Translations under genes and position numbers: made by a program
Shown: positions 35,672-44,031 of the stretch, one piece after another
How positions within the stretch are numbered: the first letter of the stretch is position 1
How the letters are laid out: every line of letters starts with the position of its first letter
Assembly (NCBI RefSeq): GCF_001544535.1
Contig: NZ_FCON02000006.1
Location: forward strand, 62,001 to 126,000
Direction of reading: 5' to 3'
DNA length: 64,000 nt
DNA from: Caballeronia choica
GTDB taxonomy: Bacteria; Pseudomonadota; Gammaproteobacteria; Burkholderiales; Burkholderiaceae
The notes under the pieces: model-generated
What the model saw: the letters and a program-made list of their open reading frames with translations, nothing else
What the model was told of the DNA's origin: nothing
Database searches by the model: none

Positions 35672-36598
35672 ATGAAAGCAATACTTGCCCACGCCTATGG
35701 CGGCCCCGAAGTCCTGACGCTTGAGGATATCCCTGACCCGGTACCGGGAGAAGGCGAGGTGTTGATCGACGTCGCGGCAAGCGGCGTCAACCCGGTCGAC
35801 TGGAAAGTCCTGGAAGGCAGGATGAAAGCATTCCTGCCGCTCTCAATGCCTTACACCCCTGGCGTCGAAGTGTCGGGAAAGATTTCGGCATTGGGTGCCG
35901 GAGTCACGGGTTTCGCCTTGGGCGACGAGGTCTTCGGTTTCATCGGGATCGTCGGCGGGTACGCGACCAAGGTGGTCGCCTCAACGGAGCGCCTGGCCTT
36001 AGTGCCGAAGAAACTTTCGCTGCTTGAAGCGGCAGGCGTGCCTGCGACCGCGTTGACGGCATGGCAGGCGTTGCATGAGCACGCTAACGTCAAGCCGGGT
36101 CAGCACGTGTTGATTCACGGCGCGGCGGGCGGCGTTGGCAGCATGGCGGTGCAGTTGGCCAGAATCGCTGGCGCAAACGTAATCGGAACGGCGTCGTCCG
36201 CCAATCTCGACTACGTCAGGCGGCTTGGCGCGACGCAGGTCATCGACTACCGGACGGAGTCATTCGAGCAGGCCCTATCGTCGGTGGACATCGTCCTCGA
36301 TCTGGTTGGCGGCGAAACGCAGGATCGTTCGTGGTCGCTGATAAAGGCGGGCGGCACCCTGGTGTCGCCGGTCAGTCCGCCGGACGCCGAGCGCGCCAAA
36401 CGAACCGGTGTAGTGGCAAGGCATTTCGCAACCCGCTCCGACGGCAAGCAGTTGGCTGCACTCGCAGCACACTTCGAATCGGGCGATCTCAAGGTTGAAC
36501 TTGAGACGGTCTTTCCGCTTTCGCGTGCCGCCGATGCCCTGAAAAAGAGCTTGACCCGTCATGCGCGCGGCAAGGTCGTGCTCGACGCGACCCGGTGA
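35672..36598 (+). CDS. NADP-dependent quinone oxidoreductase (MDR, zinc-free)
   Basis: A 308-residue quinone oxidoreductase of the zeta-crystallin group. It has MKAILAHAYGGPEVL, GVNPVDWKVLEG, the nucleotide loop HGAAGGVGSMAVQLA, and RHARGKVVLDA at the end. AGGAG lies before the ATG at 35672. It closes the six-gene redox cluster; the LysR gene follows after 66 bp on the same strand. Confidence 0.92.
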   Translation: MKAILAHAYGGPEVLTLEDIPDPVPGEGEVLIDVAASGVNPVDWKVLEGRMKAFLPLSMPYTPGVEVSGKISALGAGVTGFALGDEVFGFIGIVGGYATKVVASTERLALVPKKLSLLEAAGVPATALTAWQALHEHANVKPGQHVLIHGAAGGVGSMAVQLARIAGANVIGTASSANLDYVRRLGATQVIDYRTESFEQALSSVDIVLDLVGGETQDRSWSLIKAGGTLVSPVSPPDAERAKRTGVVARHFATRSDGKQLAALAAHFESGDLKVELETVFPLSRAADALKKSLTRHARGKVVLDATR

Positions 36599-36664
36599 TC
36601 CTGCTTGGGCGGTCTACGGAATTCAACTTCGACGGGACTTCGGCGACCTGTGTCGCTCTCAATC

Positions 36665-37558
36665 ATGGACCTGCGTAGACTTCGGTATTTCATGGCAGTC
36701 GCCGAGGAGTTGCATTTCGGCCGGGCCGCACAGCGAATGCATGTGGTGCAGTCAGCAGTGAGCCACCAGGTGAAACTGCTTGAAGAAGAGCTTGGCTTTT
36801 CGCTGCTGGAGCGTTCACGCCACAACGTTCGGCTCACGGTTCCGGGTGAGATATTCCTGCCTGAAGCGCGTGACCTGCTTCGTCGGGCGGATGAGGCCAT
36901 GCGTCGCGCCCGCGCTTCGGCGGAGGGTACGGTCGGGCGGCTAGCGATCGCCTTCGTCGATAATGTGCTTTGGTCCATACTGCCGCCGATACTCCGGGAC
37001 TTTCGCCAGAGGTGGCCGCAAGTCGAGTTGACCTTGCATCCGCTCGATCGAAGCGCACAGATCGAGGCGCTCCGGACGTCAGTCATCGATATCGGTATCA
37101 TGCCCTCGCCGTTCCCTGGCCATGCGCTCAAGTCTGCAGCGCTCGCCGCGGGTCCTTTGATGGCCGCGATCCCGGAGGGTCATCCGCTTGCCGCACGGTC
37201 GACGCTGGCGATCGTCGATCTTGAGAGCGAGCCGTTTGTCCTGTTTCCCCGAAGCATGAACAGTCGGATTCTCGAGATCATCGTCGGGTGCTGCGCTTCG
37301 GCCGGATTTACACCGCGCGTCGTCCAGGAAGCCGAACAGCTTCATACGCTCGTTGCGCTTGTTAGCGCGGGCCTTGGCGTTACGCTGGTGCCTCAGTGGG
37401 TTGCACGCGTTCAGCAACTCGGCGTCATCTACATACCCCTCGACGATCTTGTCACGCCTTACGAACTGATCGTCGCATGGAATCCCAATACGGACAATCC
37501 GGCAGTCGCGAACTTTCGCCAACTCGCAGCCGGGATCGCCGGTCAGATGCTCTTGTAG
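36665..37558 (+). CDS. LysR-family regulator (BenM/CatM-like group)
   Basis: A 297-residue LysR protein starting MDLRRLRYFMAVAEELHFGRAA, the opening of the BenM/CatM/TfdR aromatic-catabolism branch. The recognition helix is in VVQSAVSHQVKLLEEELGFSLL. The effector domain ends VPQWVARVQQLGVIYIPL. It lies directly upstream of intergenic element 37608-37718, a version of which also precedes the gentisate gene cluster at 39642-39750. It is therefore the best candidate regulator of the second porin and the gentisate genes. Confidence 0.9.
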   Translation: MDLRRLRYFMAVAEELHFGRAAQRMHVVQSAVSHQVKLLEEELGFSLLERSRHNVRLTVPGEIFLPEARDLLRRADEAMRRARASAEGTVGRLAIAFVDNVLWSILPPILRDFRQRWPQVELTLHPLDRSAQIEALRTSVIDIGIMPSPFPGHALKSAALAAGPLMAAIPEGHPLAARSTLAIVDLESEPFVLFPRSMNSRILEIIVGCCASAGFTPRVVQEAEQLHTLVALVSAGLGVTLVPQWVARVQQLGVIYIPLDDLVTPYELIVAWNPNTDNPAVANFRQLAAGIAGQMLL

Positions 37559-37607
37559 CCTCTACGCCCTTTAGTTCAATTCGACTCTTCCATCCGAAAT
37601 CGGGATG

Positions 37608-37718
37608 CGGTGATTATTCATCGAGATCACGTGGTTAATTTTAATCGTTAGACAGCGATCACGGCTACCCCGATAGTTTGCAGCAATGCAAAACGCAATG
37701 CGGAGACAAAGACGATCG
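37608..37718. repeat. Duplicated cis-element, copy A (before porin 2)
   Basis: This about 110-bp intergenic stretch aligns with 39642-39750. Shared blocks are CGAGATCA, ATCGTT, GACAG and GATAGT, then GCAATGC/GCAATAC, GGAGAC and GATCG. The only gene between LysR (ends 37558) and the porin (starts 37976) could be a leader, and none is seen, so it is likely regulatory, including a LysR-type promoter. Confidence 0.7.
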
Positions 37719-37975
37719 GAAGCCCTCCCATGATTGGCGCTTCAGTTCTGCCTTAAACCCCAATCGCGACAAATTCCAGAATCCTTGAATGCCGGCATCC
37801 GACGATGTCCGGGAGGTCCCTGCGCGCCTGAAATAGAGGCCGGCGACGAAGGTTTGCCGCAGGCACTACTACTGCCGAAAGTTTCAGGCAACCGAAAGAG
37901 CGCCCGCCACAAAAAAACAAATACGTGGGGTACGAAAAGTTTCGAGTTGGCAATTCTAAATGGAGGGGACTTTTG

Positions 37976-39058
37976 ATGAAGAGGCAGATGTTAGCTGGTT
38001 TGGTGGCCGGGGCGTTTGCGGTTTGTGGACATGCCGAATCGAGTGTAACGCTCTACGGCATTCTCGACACCGCGATTGAGTTCACCAATCATTGGCCAAC
38101 CAATCCCGACCAGCCCTCGGCGTCAGGCAACCGCTGGTCGATGGCGGACGGGGCTCGCTCCGGTGGCTCCCGCTGGGGCTTGACGGGCAATGAGGACCTC
38201 GGAGGGGGTCTTAAGGCGGAATTCCAGTTGGAGAGCGGGTTTCTGGTTCCTAACGGCGCTCTGATGCAGGAATTTTTCGGTCGTAGCGCGTGGCTCGGTC
38301 TGACATCGCCGACGGCTGGCACGCTTCGCTTTGGGCGGCAGTACACGTCCCTCGTGGATGCACTTTACCCGTCGTCGCCTACGGACCTCTCGGGCACATA
38401 TGAACCCGTCGTCGCGGAAGTCGGCGCCAACCTTTGGGAAAGCAACGTCGTCAAATACAAGAACGCTTTCGGGCCGGTGACGCTGATCGGCCACTATTCC
38501 TTTAGCAACCTTGCAGGGCAGTTCTCGAATGGTTCGGGATATGGCGGTGCTGCCTCATTCGATAACGGCACGTTCACCGTAAGCGTGGGATACGACAACT
38601 TCCATCGCTCGGACGGTGTCGACGGCAGCTATACGCGCTTCGAAAAAGCGGCCATCGGTGTCACGTATTCGACCGCCGCACTCAAGCTCATGGGAGGGTA
38701 TCGCTATGGAAAGAATGATCCGCTCGCCGGGTACGCCGCTCGCGACGATTACTTCTGGGTGGGCGCGCGCTACCTGTTCGCGGTCGACAAGACTCTGACC
38801 GTTGCGTACTACTACGACCGCATCCGCACAGCGACCGGTGCCAATGGCGAGGTGACGAGGCCCGCCAGCCCGCAGCAGGTTATGGCCGTTGGCGATTACT
38901 TGCTGTCGAAGCGCACCGACCTGTACCTGGTTGTGGGCTATTCGCGGCACTCGGCACTTAACTTTGACTCCTACAACGGAACGGCTGCTGCGTATAGGAC
39001 GGCGTCTTCCGATAGCAGTCAGACCGGCGTGCAGATCGGCATGCGGCATACGTTCTAA
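37976..39058 (+). CDS. Gram-negative trimeric porin (Burkholderia type), copy 2
   Basis: A 360-residue porin, the same length as the one at 14692 and very similar along its length. The signal peptide ends CGHA-ES after residue 20, the mature protein starts SSVTLYGILDTAIEF, and the C-terminus is GMRHTF. GGAGGGG precedes the ATG at 37976; the frame from 37925 adds no signal peptide. Differences between the two porins cluster in putative loops (for example ANPTATG against DQPSASG), suggesting altered pore selectivity. The gentisate transport and ring-cleavage genes downstream suggest aromatic acid uptake. Confidence 0.93.
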   Translation: MKRQMLAGLVAGAFAVCGHAESSVTLYGILDTAIEFTNHWPTNPDQPSASGNRWSMADGARSGGSRWGLTGNEDLGGGLKAEFQLESGFLVPNGALMQEFFGRSAWLGLTSPTAGTLRFGRQYTSLVDALYPSSPTDLSGTYEPVVAEVGANLWESNVVKYKNAFGPVTLIGHYSFSNLAGQFSNGSGYGGAASFDNGTFTVSVGYDNFHRSDGVDGSYTRFEKAAIGVTYSTAALKLMGGYRYGKNDPLAGYAARDDYFWVGARYLFAVDKTLTVAYYYDRIRTATGANGEVTRPASPQQVMAVGDYLLSKRTDLYLVVGYSRHSALNFDSYNGTAAAYRTASSDSSQTGVQIGMRHTF

Positions 39059-39104
39059 GGAACAAGGAGGTCGGACACATCGCTTGACGAATGGTGGCCT
39101 GTTT

Positions 39105-39138
39105 TGAGGGAGGTGCTGCATCGGCGGCGCCTCCCTCA
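39105..39138. terminator. Strong hairpin between porin 2 and its BON gene
   Basis: TGAGGGAGGTGC pairs with GCGCCTCCCTCA over 12 positions (one G-U) with a 10-nt loop, 46 bases after the porin stop. The minus strand has five T residues two bases beyond the stem; the plus strand has none. It could limit read-through or protect the porin message. Confidence 0.5.
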
Positions 39139-39219
39139 CGAAAAAGACAGGCATTGAGCTCGCAAGCTGCCGCGTGAATCAAGCCGGTTCCCAATATCTC
39201 CAACATAGAGAAAACCCAA

Positions 39220-39585
39220 ATGAGAGCAGTCGTACAGATTGGATTAGCTGTCGCATTGGCAGTCGCTATCGCACCGTTCGCAGCGTTCGCGCAGGACGGC
39301 AATAGCAGCGGGGTCGTAGCGTCGGCGGACGCAGGCAGCGCACCGAGCGCCAAGTCGGTCAGGGAGGCCAACCGCAGGCTCGCCAAGAGCGTGCGTACCG
39401 CAATGGCAAAGGCAAAGGGAATCGACATGACGCAACTATTCGTCTACGCGAAGGGCGGCGTTGTGACGTTGTCGGGTTCCGTGCCGAAGAGCAATCAGGT
39501 GGATCGCGCTGGTGAGATCGCCAGGAGCGTTCCGGGAGTTTCGTCGGTCGACAATCGGCTCAGTGTGTATGCAATAGAGCGGTAA
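39220..39585 (+). CDS. Secreted single-BON-domain protein, copy 2
   Basis: A 121-residue exported protein. The signal peptide ends AAFAQ, then a Ser/Ala-rich linker and one BON domain follow (about 50-121), with LFVYAKGGVVTLSGSVPKSNQV and VPGVSSVDNRLSVYAIER. It is paralogous to 16039-16395, with the same architecture and the same position after a porin. Periplasmic or outer-membrane-associated role inferred. Confidence 0.86.
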   Translation: MRAVVQIGLAVALAVAIAPFAAFAQDGNSSGVVASADAGSAPSAKSVREANRRLAKSVRTAMAKAKGIDMTQLFVYAKGGVVTLSGSVPKSNQVDRAGEIARSVPGVSSVDNRLSVYAIER

Positions 39586-39641
39586 TCGCGAGGTTCGCTA
39601 CAAATCGCTATCGCGATGAATGCGCGTTGAGTTCGGATATC

Positions 39642-39750
39642 CGGTAATCGATTGTCGAGATCATGTAGTCGATTTATATCGTTGGACAGTGATTACGGCA
39701 GCGTCGATAGTGGGTAGCAACGCAATACGAGCAGGAGACGAAGATGATCG
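39642..39750. repeat. Duplicated cis-element, copy B (before the gentisate genes)
   Basis: A diverged copy of 37608-37718. It ends exactly where the maleylacetoacetate-isomerase-like relic begins (39749), so the original promoter was probably joined to the gene's 3' end by a deletion. It is likely the promoter and regulator site for the transporter and gentisate dioxygenase. Confidence 0.68.
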
Positions 39751-39931
39751 CTTTTGCCACGGCGACAAGGTCACCATCGCGGACACCTGCCTCGTTCCTC
39801 AGGTGCTCAATGCCCGCAATTTCGATCTGGACATGACTCCCTTTCCTACCTTGCAGCGAACCTCGGATGCGGCGTTGGCACTGCCTGAGTTCGAACGCGC
39901 GATGCCCTCCAACCAGAAGGATTTCGAATGA
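39749..39931 (+). pseudogene. Maleylacetoacetate/maleylpyruvate isomerase, C-terminal relic
   Basis: The frame reads RFCHGDKVTIADTCLVPQVL, then FDLDMTPFPTLQRTSDAALALPEF. This is the C-terminal helical domain of zeta-class GST isomerases (MaiA/NagL), with the conserved GD.(P)T.AD.CLVPQ region. The N-terminal thioredoxin-like domain with the glutathione site is gone. The stop overlaps the transporter start by 4 bases (ATGA), a relic of operon coupling. A translated product from 39620 would not be an enzyme. Confidence 0.8.
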
Positions 39932-41232
39932 ACATCAACCCTCCGCTGACGCCCTCTACGGATGCGCCGTCACATGTCGAGCCGTCAAAGAGCTATGAAT
40001 GGAAGGCCGTCACGCTGATGGCCTTCGGAATGGGGCTGGTCGGCATCGATCGCTTCCTGATCGTGCCGTTGATGCCGGTACTGATGCGCGATCTGAAGCT
40101 CGACTATCAGGATCTCGGCCATATCACCGGAGCATTGGCACTCGCATGGGGGTTGTCGGCGCTCCTGACAGGCAATCTCTCGGACAGGATCGGCTTCAAG
40201 CGAGTCATCGTACCGGCGATGATAGGTTTTTCGTTGCTGGCAGGCCTCGGCGGACTTGCGACGGGGGTCGGCAGCCTGATCGCCATCCGCGCATTCATGG
40301 GGGTGGCGGAGGGTGCGTTCACGCCGGCGAGCATCATTGCAACCATGGATGCGTCACCGCCGAGCCGGCACGGGCGCAATGTGGGGATCCAGCAAATGAT
40401 GCCGGCCCTGCTTGGGCTCGGTCTCACACCGATCGTGGTGACGCAGCTTCTCAAGGTGATGAACTGGCCATGGATTTTCCTGCTGGTGGCACTTCCGGGT
40501 TTCATCGTCGCGTTCCTTGCACAACGGGTATTGCGCCGGCCGTCGCCGGCTGATATCGCAAAGCACACGGCGACACACGACACTTCCCAACATCGCTGGT
40601 ACGAAGTGTTTCGTTATCGCAATGTGCCGCTTGGCATCATATGCATGCTGTGCTGGCTCGCTTGCCAGATCGTCATTGCTGCGCTGTTTCCCAACTATCT
40701 TGTCGACTATCTGCATCTCGACATGCAGCAGATGGGTTTCGTTCTTTCGTCGCTCGGCTTTGGCGGCGCGATCGGCGCACTCGTGCTGCCGGCGCTGTCA
40801 GACCGCGTCGGCCGCAAGCCCGTCATGCTGCTTTCGGCCGCGGGCGTATTTTTGTCGCTGTGGATCTTCCTGCGAACGGGTGCGGCGCCAGTTCCGTTGT
40901 TCGTCTGCCTGATGGTCGCGATGGGTTGTCTGTATAGCCTGATCACACTGACCGTCGGTCCGGTCGCGGCGGAGGCTGTGCCGGCGCAACTGATGTCCAC
41001 CGCATCGGGCATGATCATCGGTATCGGCGAAGTATTTGGCGGCGGCGCGGCGCCTGCTTATGCGGGCTATCTGGCGAAGCATTTCGGCATCGAACATGCG
41101 GTGACCATGCCGCTCTGGACGATCTGCGCGGGAGCCATCGCAGTCGTAGCGTTGAAGGAAACCGCTCCTGCCCGGATATGCGGTAAGCGCGTGAGCGAGC
41201 CGGGCGAGAAAGGAGGACATGATGTCCGATAA
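39928..41232 (+). CDS. MFS aromatic-acid:H+ symporter-like transporter
   Basis: A 434-residue major-facilitator protein with about 12 helices. GLVGIDRFLIVPLMPVLMRD is in helix 1, the loop 2-3 motif is NLSDRIGFKRVIV, and the loop 8-9 copy is LSDRVGRKPVML. It resembles AAHS-type or related acid transporters. Gentisate dioxygenase is encoded immediately downstream with an overlap of about 11 bases, so gentisate or a precursor such as salicylate or 3-hydroxybenzoate is a reasonable substrate. The last 30 residues are polar. Confidence 0.87.
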   Translation: MNINPPLTPSTDAPSHVEPSKSYEWKAVTLMAFGMGLVGIDRFLIVPLMPVLMRDLKLDYQDLGHITGALALAWGLSALLTGNLSDRIGFKRVIVPAMIGFSLLAGLGGLATGVGSLIAIRAFMGVAEGAFTPASIIATMDASPPSRHGRNVGIQQMMPALLGLGLTPIVVTQLLKVMNWPWIFLLVALPGFIVAFLAQRVLRRPSPADIAKHTATHDTSQHRWYEVFRYRNVPLGIICMLCWLACQIVIAALFPNYLVDYLHLDMQQMGFVLSSLGFGGAIGALVLPALSDRVGRKPVMLLSAAGVFLSLWIFLRTGAAPVPLFVCLMVAMGCLYSLITLTVGPVAAEAVPAQLMSTASGMIIGIGEVFGGGAAPAYAGYLAKHFGIEHAVTMPLWTICAGAIAVVALKETAPARICGKRVSEPGEKGGHDVR

Positions 41233-42283
41233 CACCGGCACGGCAGACCTGATGGAGACGTCCGAGCGCGAGGCTTTTTACGAACGAATCGGTCAGAAGA
41301 ATCTCGCGCCGCTTTGGACTTCGCTCAACGACCTGATCACGCCCGAGCCTCGCAGCAAATGCGTGCCGGCACACTGGTGCTTCGCGGATGTCCGCGAAGC
41401 GATGATGGAAGCGGGCAGCATCATTACGGCGAAAGAGGCTGAGCGACGCGTGCTGGTGCTGGAGAATCCCGGCCTGCGCGGCGGATCGAAGATCACAACC
41501 GATCTGTATGCGGGCGTGCAACTCGTCCTGCCCGGCGAAGTTGCGCCTGCTCACCGTCATGCGCAAACGGCCTTGCGTTTTGTGATGGAAGGCGGTGGCG
41601 CCCACACATCGGTGAATGGCGAGCGCACCATGATGAACGAAGGGGACTTCATCATCACGCCACCGATGGCGTGGCACGACCATGGCAATGAAAGCGACAG
41701 GCCGATCTTCTGGCTCGACGGTCTTGACATACCCATGGTGCAGTTCCTGGATACCTCGTTCGCCGAGCATCTTGGCGAGGACGAGCAACCGATTACGCGA
41801 CCCATCGGCGACAGTGATGTCCGCTACGGCGCAAACCTCCTCCCGGTAGATCATCATCCGAACGGCGGCACTTCGCCGATCTTCAACTATCCGTACGCGC
41901 GAACGCGCGAGGCGTTGGAACGGATGCGCCGTACGAATGCGTGGGATCCCTGTCACGGGCTGAAAATGCGGTACGTCAACCCGAGTAACGGCAAGTATGC
42001 GATGACGACCATGGCAACTTTCATGCAATTGCTGCCTCGGGGCTTTTCCACTGCCGCATACCGTTCCACCGACGCGACAGTCTTTGTGCCTATCGAAGGA
42101 CGGGGCCGTAGCCGCATCGGAAAAGACATCATCGTGGAGTGGAGCAAGCGGGATATCTTCGTGGTTCCGTCGTGGCATCAGGTGAGCCACGAGGCTGACG
42201 AAGACAGCGTATTGTTTTCGTTTTCAGATCGGCCTGTTCAGGAGGCGCTTTATCTGTTCAGGGAGGAGAGGGGGCCAGCGTGA
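41222..42283 (+). CDS. Gentisate 1,2-dioxygenase
   Basis: A 353-residue bicupin. Cupin 1 has the iron-binding motif HRHAQTALRFVMEG (His 111 and 113 from this start) and PPMAWHDHGNES; cupin 2 covers about 230-345. DGLDIPMVQFLDTSF is typical. The ATG at 41222 lies 5 bases after AGGAGG; the ATG at 41219 is too close. It opens gentisate to maleylpyruvate. The isomerase relic upstream and the fumarylpyruvate-hydrolase-like enzyme at 29060 supply context, but the isomerase step must be encoded elsewhere or be glutathione-independent. Confidence 0.93.
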   Translation: MSDNTGTADLMETSEREAFYERIGQKNLAPLWTSLNDLITPEPRSKCVPAHWCFADVREAMMEAGSIITAKEAERRVLVLENPGLRGGSKITTDLYAGVQLVLPGEVAPAHRHAQTALRFVMEGGGAHTSVNGERTMMNEGDFIITPPMAWHDHGNESDRPIFWLDGLDIPMVQFLDTSFAEHLGEDEQPITRPIGDSDVRYGANLLPVDHHPNGGTSPIFNYPYARTREALERMRRTNAWDPCHGLKMRYVNPSNGKYAMTTMATFMQLLPRGFSTAAYRSTDATVFVPIEGRGRSRIGKDIIVEWSKRDIFVVPSWHQVSHEADEDSVLFSFSDRPVQEALYLFREERGPA

Positions 42284-42341
42284 CGCCTTTAGCCTTACTG
42301 TGTCAGGGTAGGCACTTCTTCATCCTTTGCATGAGGAAGTG

Positions 42342-42835
42342 ATGGACTGGGAGACGTCGTTCGACGAATATCTGGAACATCTAGGTGAGGCAGTCAGCAT
42401 AGCGATCGCCACTCGGGTTGGTTGGCTATTGTCAGGGGTTGATGCTGCCGATTCGGCGTAGGAGGTGGAGCTGTTGGCGGCACATCTGGAACCTCCGCGC
42501 TTGCGTGCGCGGAATCAATCACTTCATCACTTCGTGTCGAAGTGGAATGGTCTGACGCCACGTTACACGAGCAAGTGCGTCGCTGGGTGCTGCCGCACAT
42601 GGATTCGGCAAAGAGCTTGTACTGATTTGTCGACCACACGGGCTTCCCGAAGAAGGTCAAGCATCGGTCGGCGTTGGCGCGGGAATACTGTGGGCAATTG
42701 GGAGGCAGGATAATTGCCAGATGGCCGTGAGCCTGTCGATGGCCACCGAAGAGGTAATCCTGCCGGTGGCTTATCAGCTTTGTTTGCCGATATCGGAATT
42801 ATCCGGAACTGACTGGCCGAGAAACTCTAAAGCTT
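42342..42835 (+). pseudogene. IS701-family transposase relic
   Basis: Pieces in several plus-strand frames match an IS701-type DDE transposase: MDWETSFDEYLEHLGEAV, GYCQGLMLPI, LLAAHLEPPRLRARNQSLHH, EWSDATLHEQVRRWVLPHMD, DHTGFPKK, REYCGQLG and NCQMAVSLSMATEEVILPVA. At least three frameshifts and a stop interrupt it. The first catalytic Asp of the usual DDTGFPKK is replaced (VDHTG). The C-terminal half is absent. No terminal inverted repeats were recognised. Confidence 0.82.
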
Positions 42836-44031
42836 GAATCGTATCCGGGAGAGGCCGCAGAAATTCGAGTCGGGCGACTTGTTCGATGGTCCGTTCAACG
42901 GTCCAAAACCACGTTGTAAGTCGTTGTTTTTACGTGTGTGTAAGTGTGCAGGATTGTTGGTTTTAACGATGCCAGAAGAATGGCTAAGTCATTGAACTAT
43001 AATAATTAACGGGCCTTTATTCCTATTTTTTTTAAAAGGATGTTGACGCCGATGTAATCGATGGAGTCCACGTCGAGCAAAGACATGGCAATTCCCCCGC
43101 GCCCGCGAACGGGCAAAGATTCAAGGCGCGTATTGTAATGGACTACGCCATCCTAAATAAGCAATCCGGGCATGAATGCAACACGTCGAAAACGGTGTTA
43201 GTCAAGCCTTGAATGCGTCCATGCGATAAGTCTTAAATAGGCTGGATTGGTGGCAAAACTTGACATCGATGTTTCGCGTCATGCGTCCGTCGGATGCGAC
43301 CTTGCGCGGGTGGCGACTGCTCGTTGACCCGTTGATCCACCCGTTGAGGATGGTCGACGTCGCGGTGAGTGATCGGGTCTCGTGGAAAGAGGGTGGCGTG
43401 TACGGCGTGACGGTCCTGCTACCCCAGCATCATCTCGAAACTTCGTGAACTTGATGCTGAGCGTGTTCTCTTCGGCGCCATGCGCGGTAACACATTCCCC
43501 GTTTTGCGCACGAGGTGGGTGACACTCTTCGACAAGACATTGTCCTGGCAGCGCTTAATCACTCACCAAGCGACATACCAGAGAAAGCGGTCTTTCGCCT
43601 GTCCAAAACCGGAAGCCGGTGAGCTCCGCTCCGACGTCACGCGGCAGTCGATAGACAACTCAGCGTCGGGATCAGCGACTCCACCGCGCGCCGAATCCGG
43701 GATCGCATCCGATTGCTCCTGGCAAGCACCTACGCGTTTCGCGGATGCCTGTGGACTGGCCGAATGCCTGCGGCAAACGTCCGTGCTGCCCTATGACTTC
43801 ATGGTCGAACCGCCTTCTCTGGAGCCTCGTGCCCGCGCTTGATCGCCAAGCCATCGAGAGAGATCTACGATTCAGCGGGCGACGGCATCGTGCGTCTCAC
43901 GGCGCATACCGCCTTCGACGATCCGACCTCGCCGTCCGATGCGCGGCCTCGCCGCAGCATCGAGTTGCGCACGCTGCTGTTTTTCCGAGGTGTTGCCGGG
44001 GGGCAAGCAACACCCCCCGAGCGTCACCGGC
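42836..44031. other. 1.2-kb relic-rich gap
   Basis: It contains an AT-rich patch (about 42,940-43,050) unlike the surrounding GC-rich DNA and the second copy of the 92-bp repeat (43299-43398). Open frames such as 43480-43842 have no recognisable domain. It separates the gentisate genes from the sulfur-type operon. Confidence 0.5.
43299..43398. repeat. 92-bp dispersed repeat, copy 2 (with 8-bp insertion)
   Basis: Matches 13672-13763 from ACCTTGCGCGGG through AAAGAGGGTGGCG. It differs by an extra 8 bp where CCCGTTGA is duplicated. Both copies are in the same orientation, 29.6 kb apart, each close to a mobile-element relic. Confidence 0.8.

Noticed and set aside
39620-39931. The 103-residue frame as a complete small gene
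   Set aside because: Its first ~43 residues come from the duplicated promoter element and the rest is only the C-terminal part of an isomerase, so it is annotated as a relic.
13672-43398. CRISPR-like interpretation of the repeated 92-bp sequence
   Set aside because: Only two copies 29.6 kb apart, no spacers, and no cas genes.
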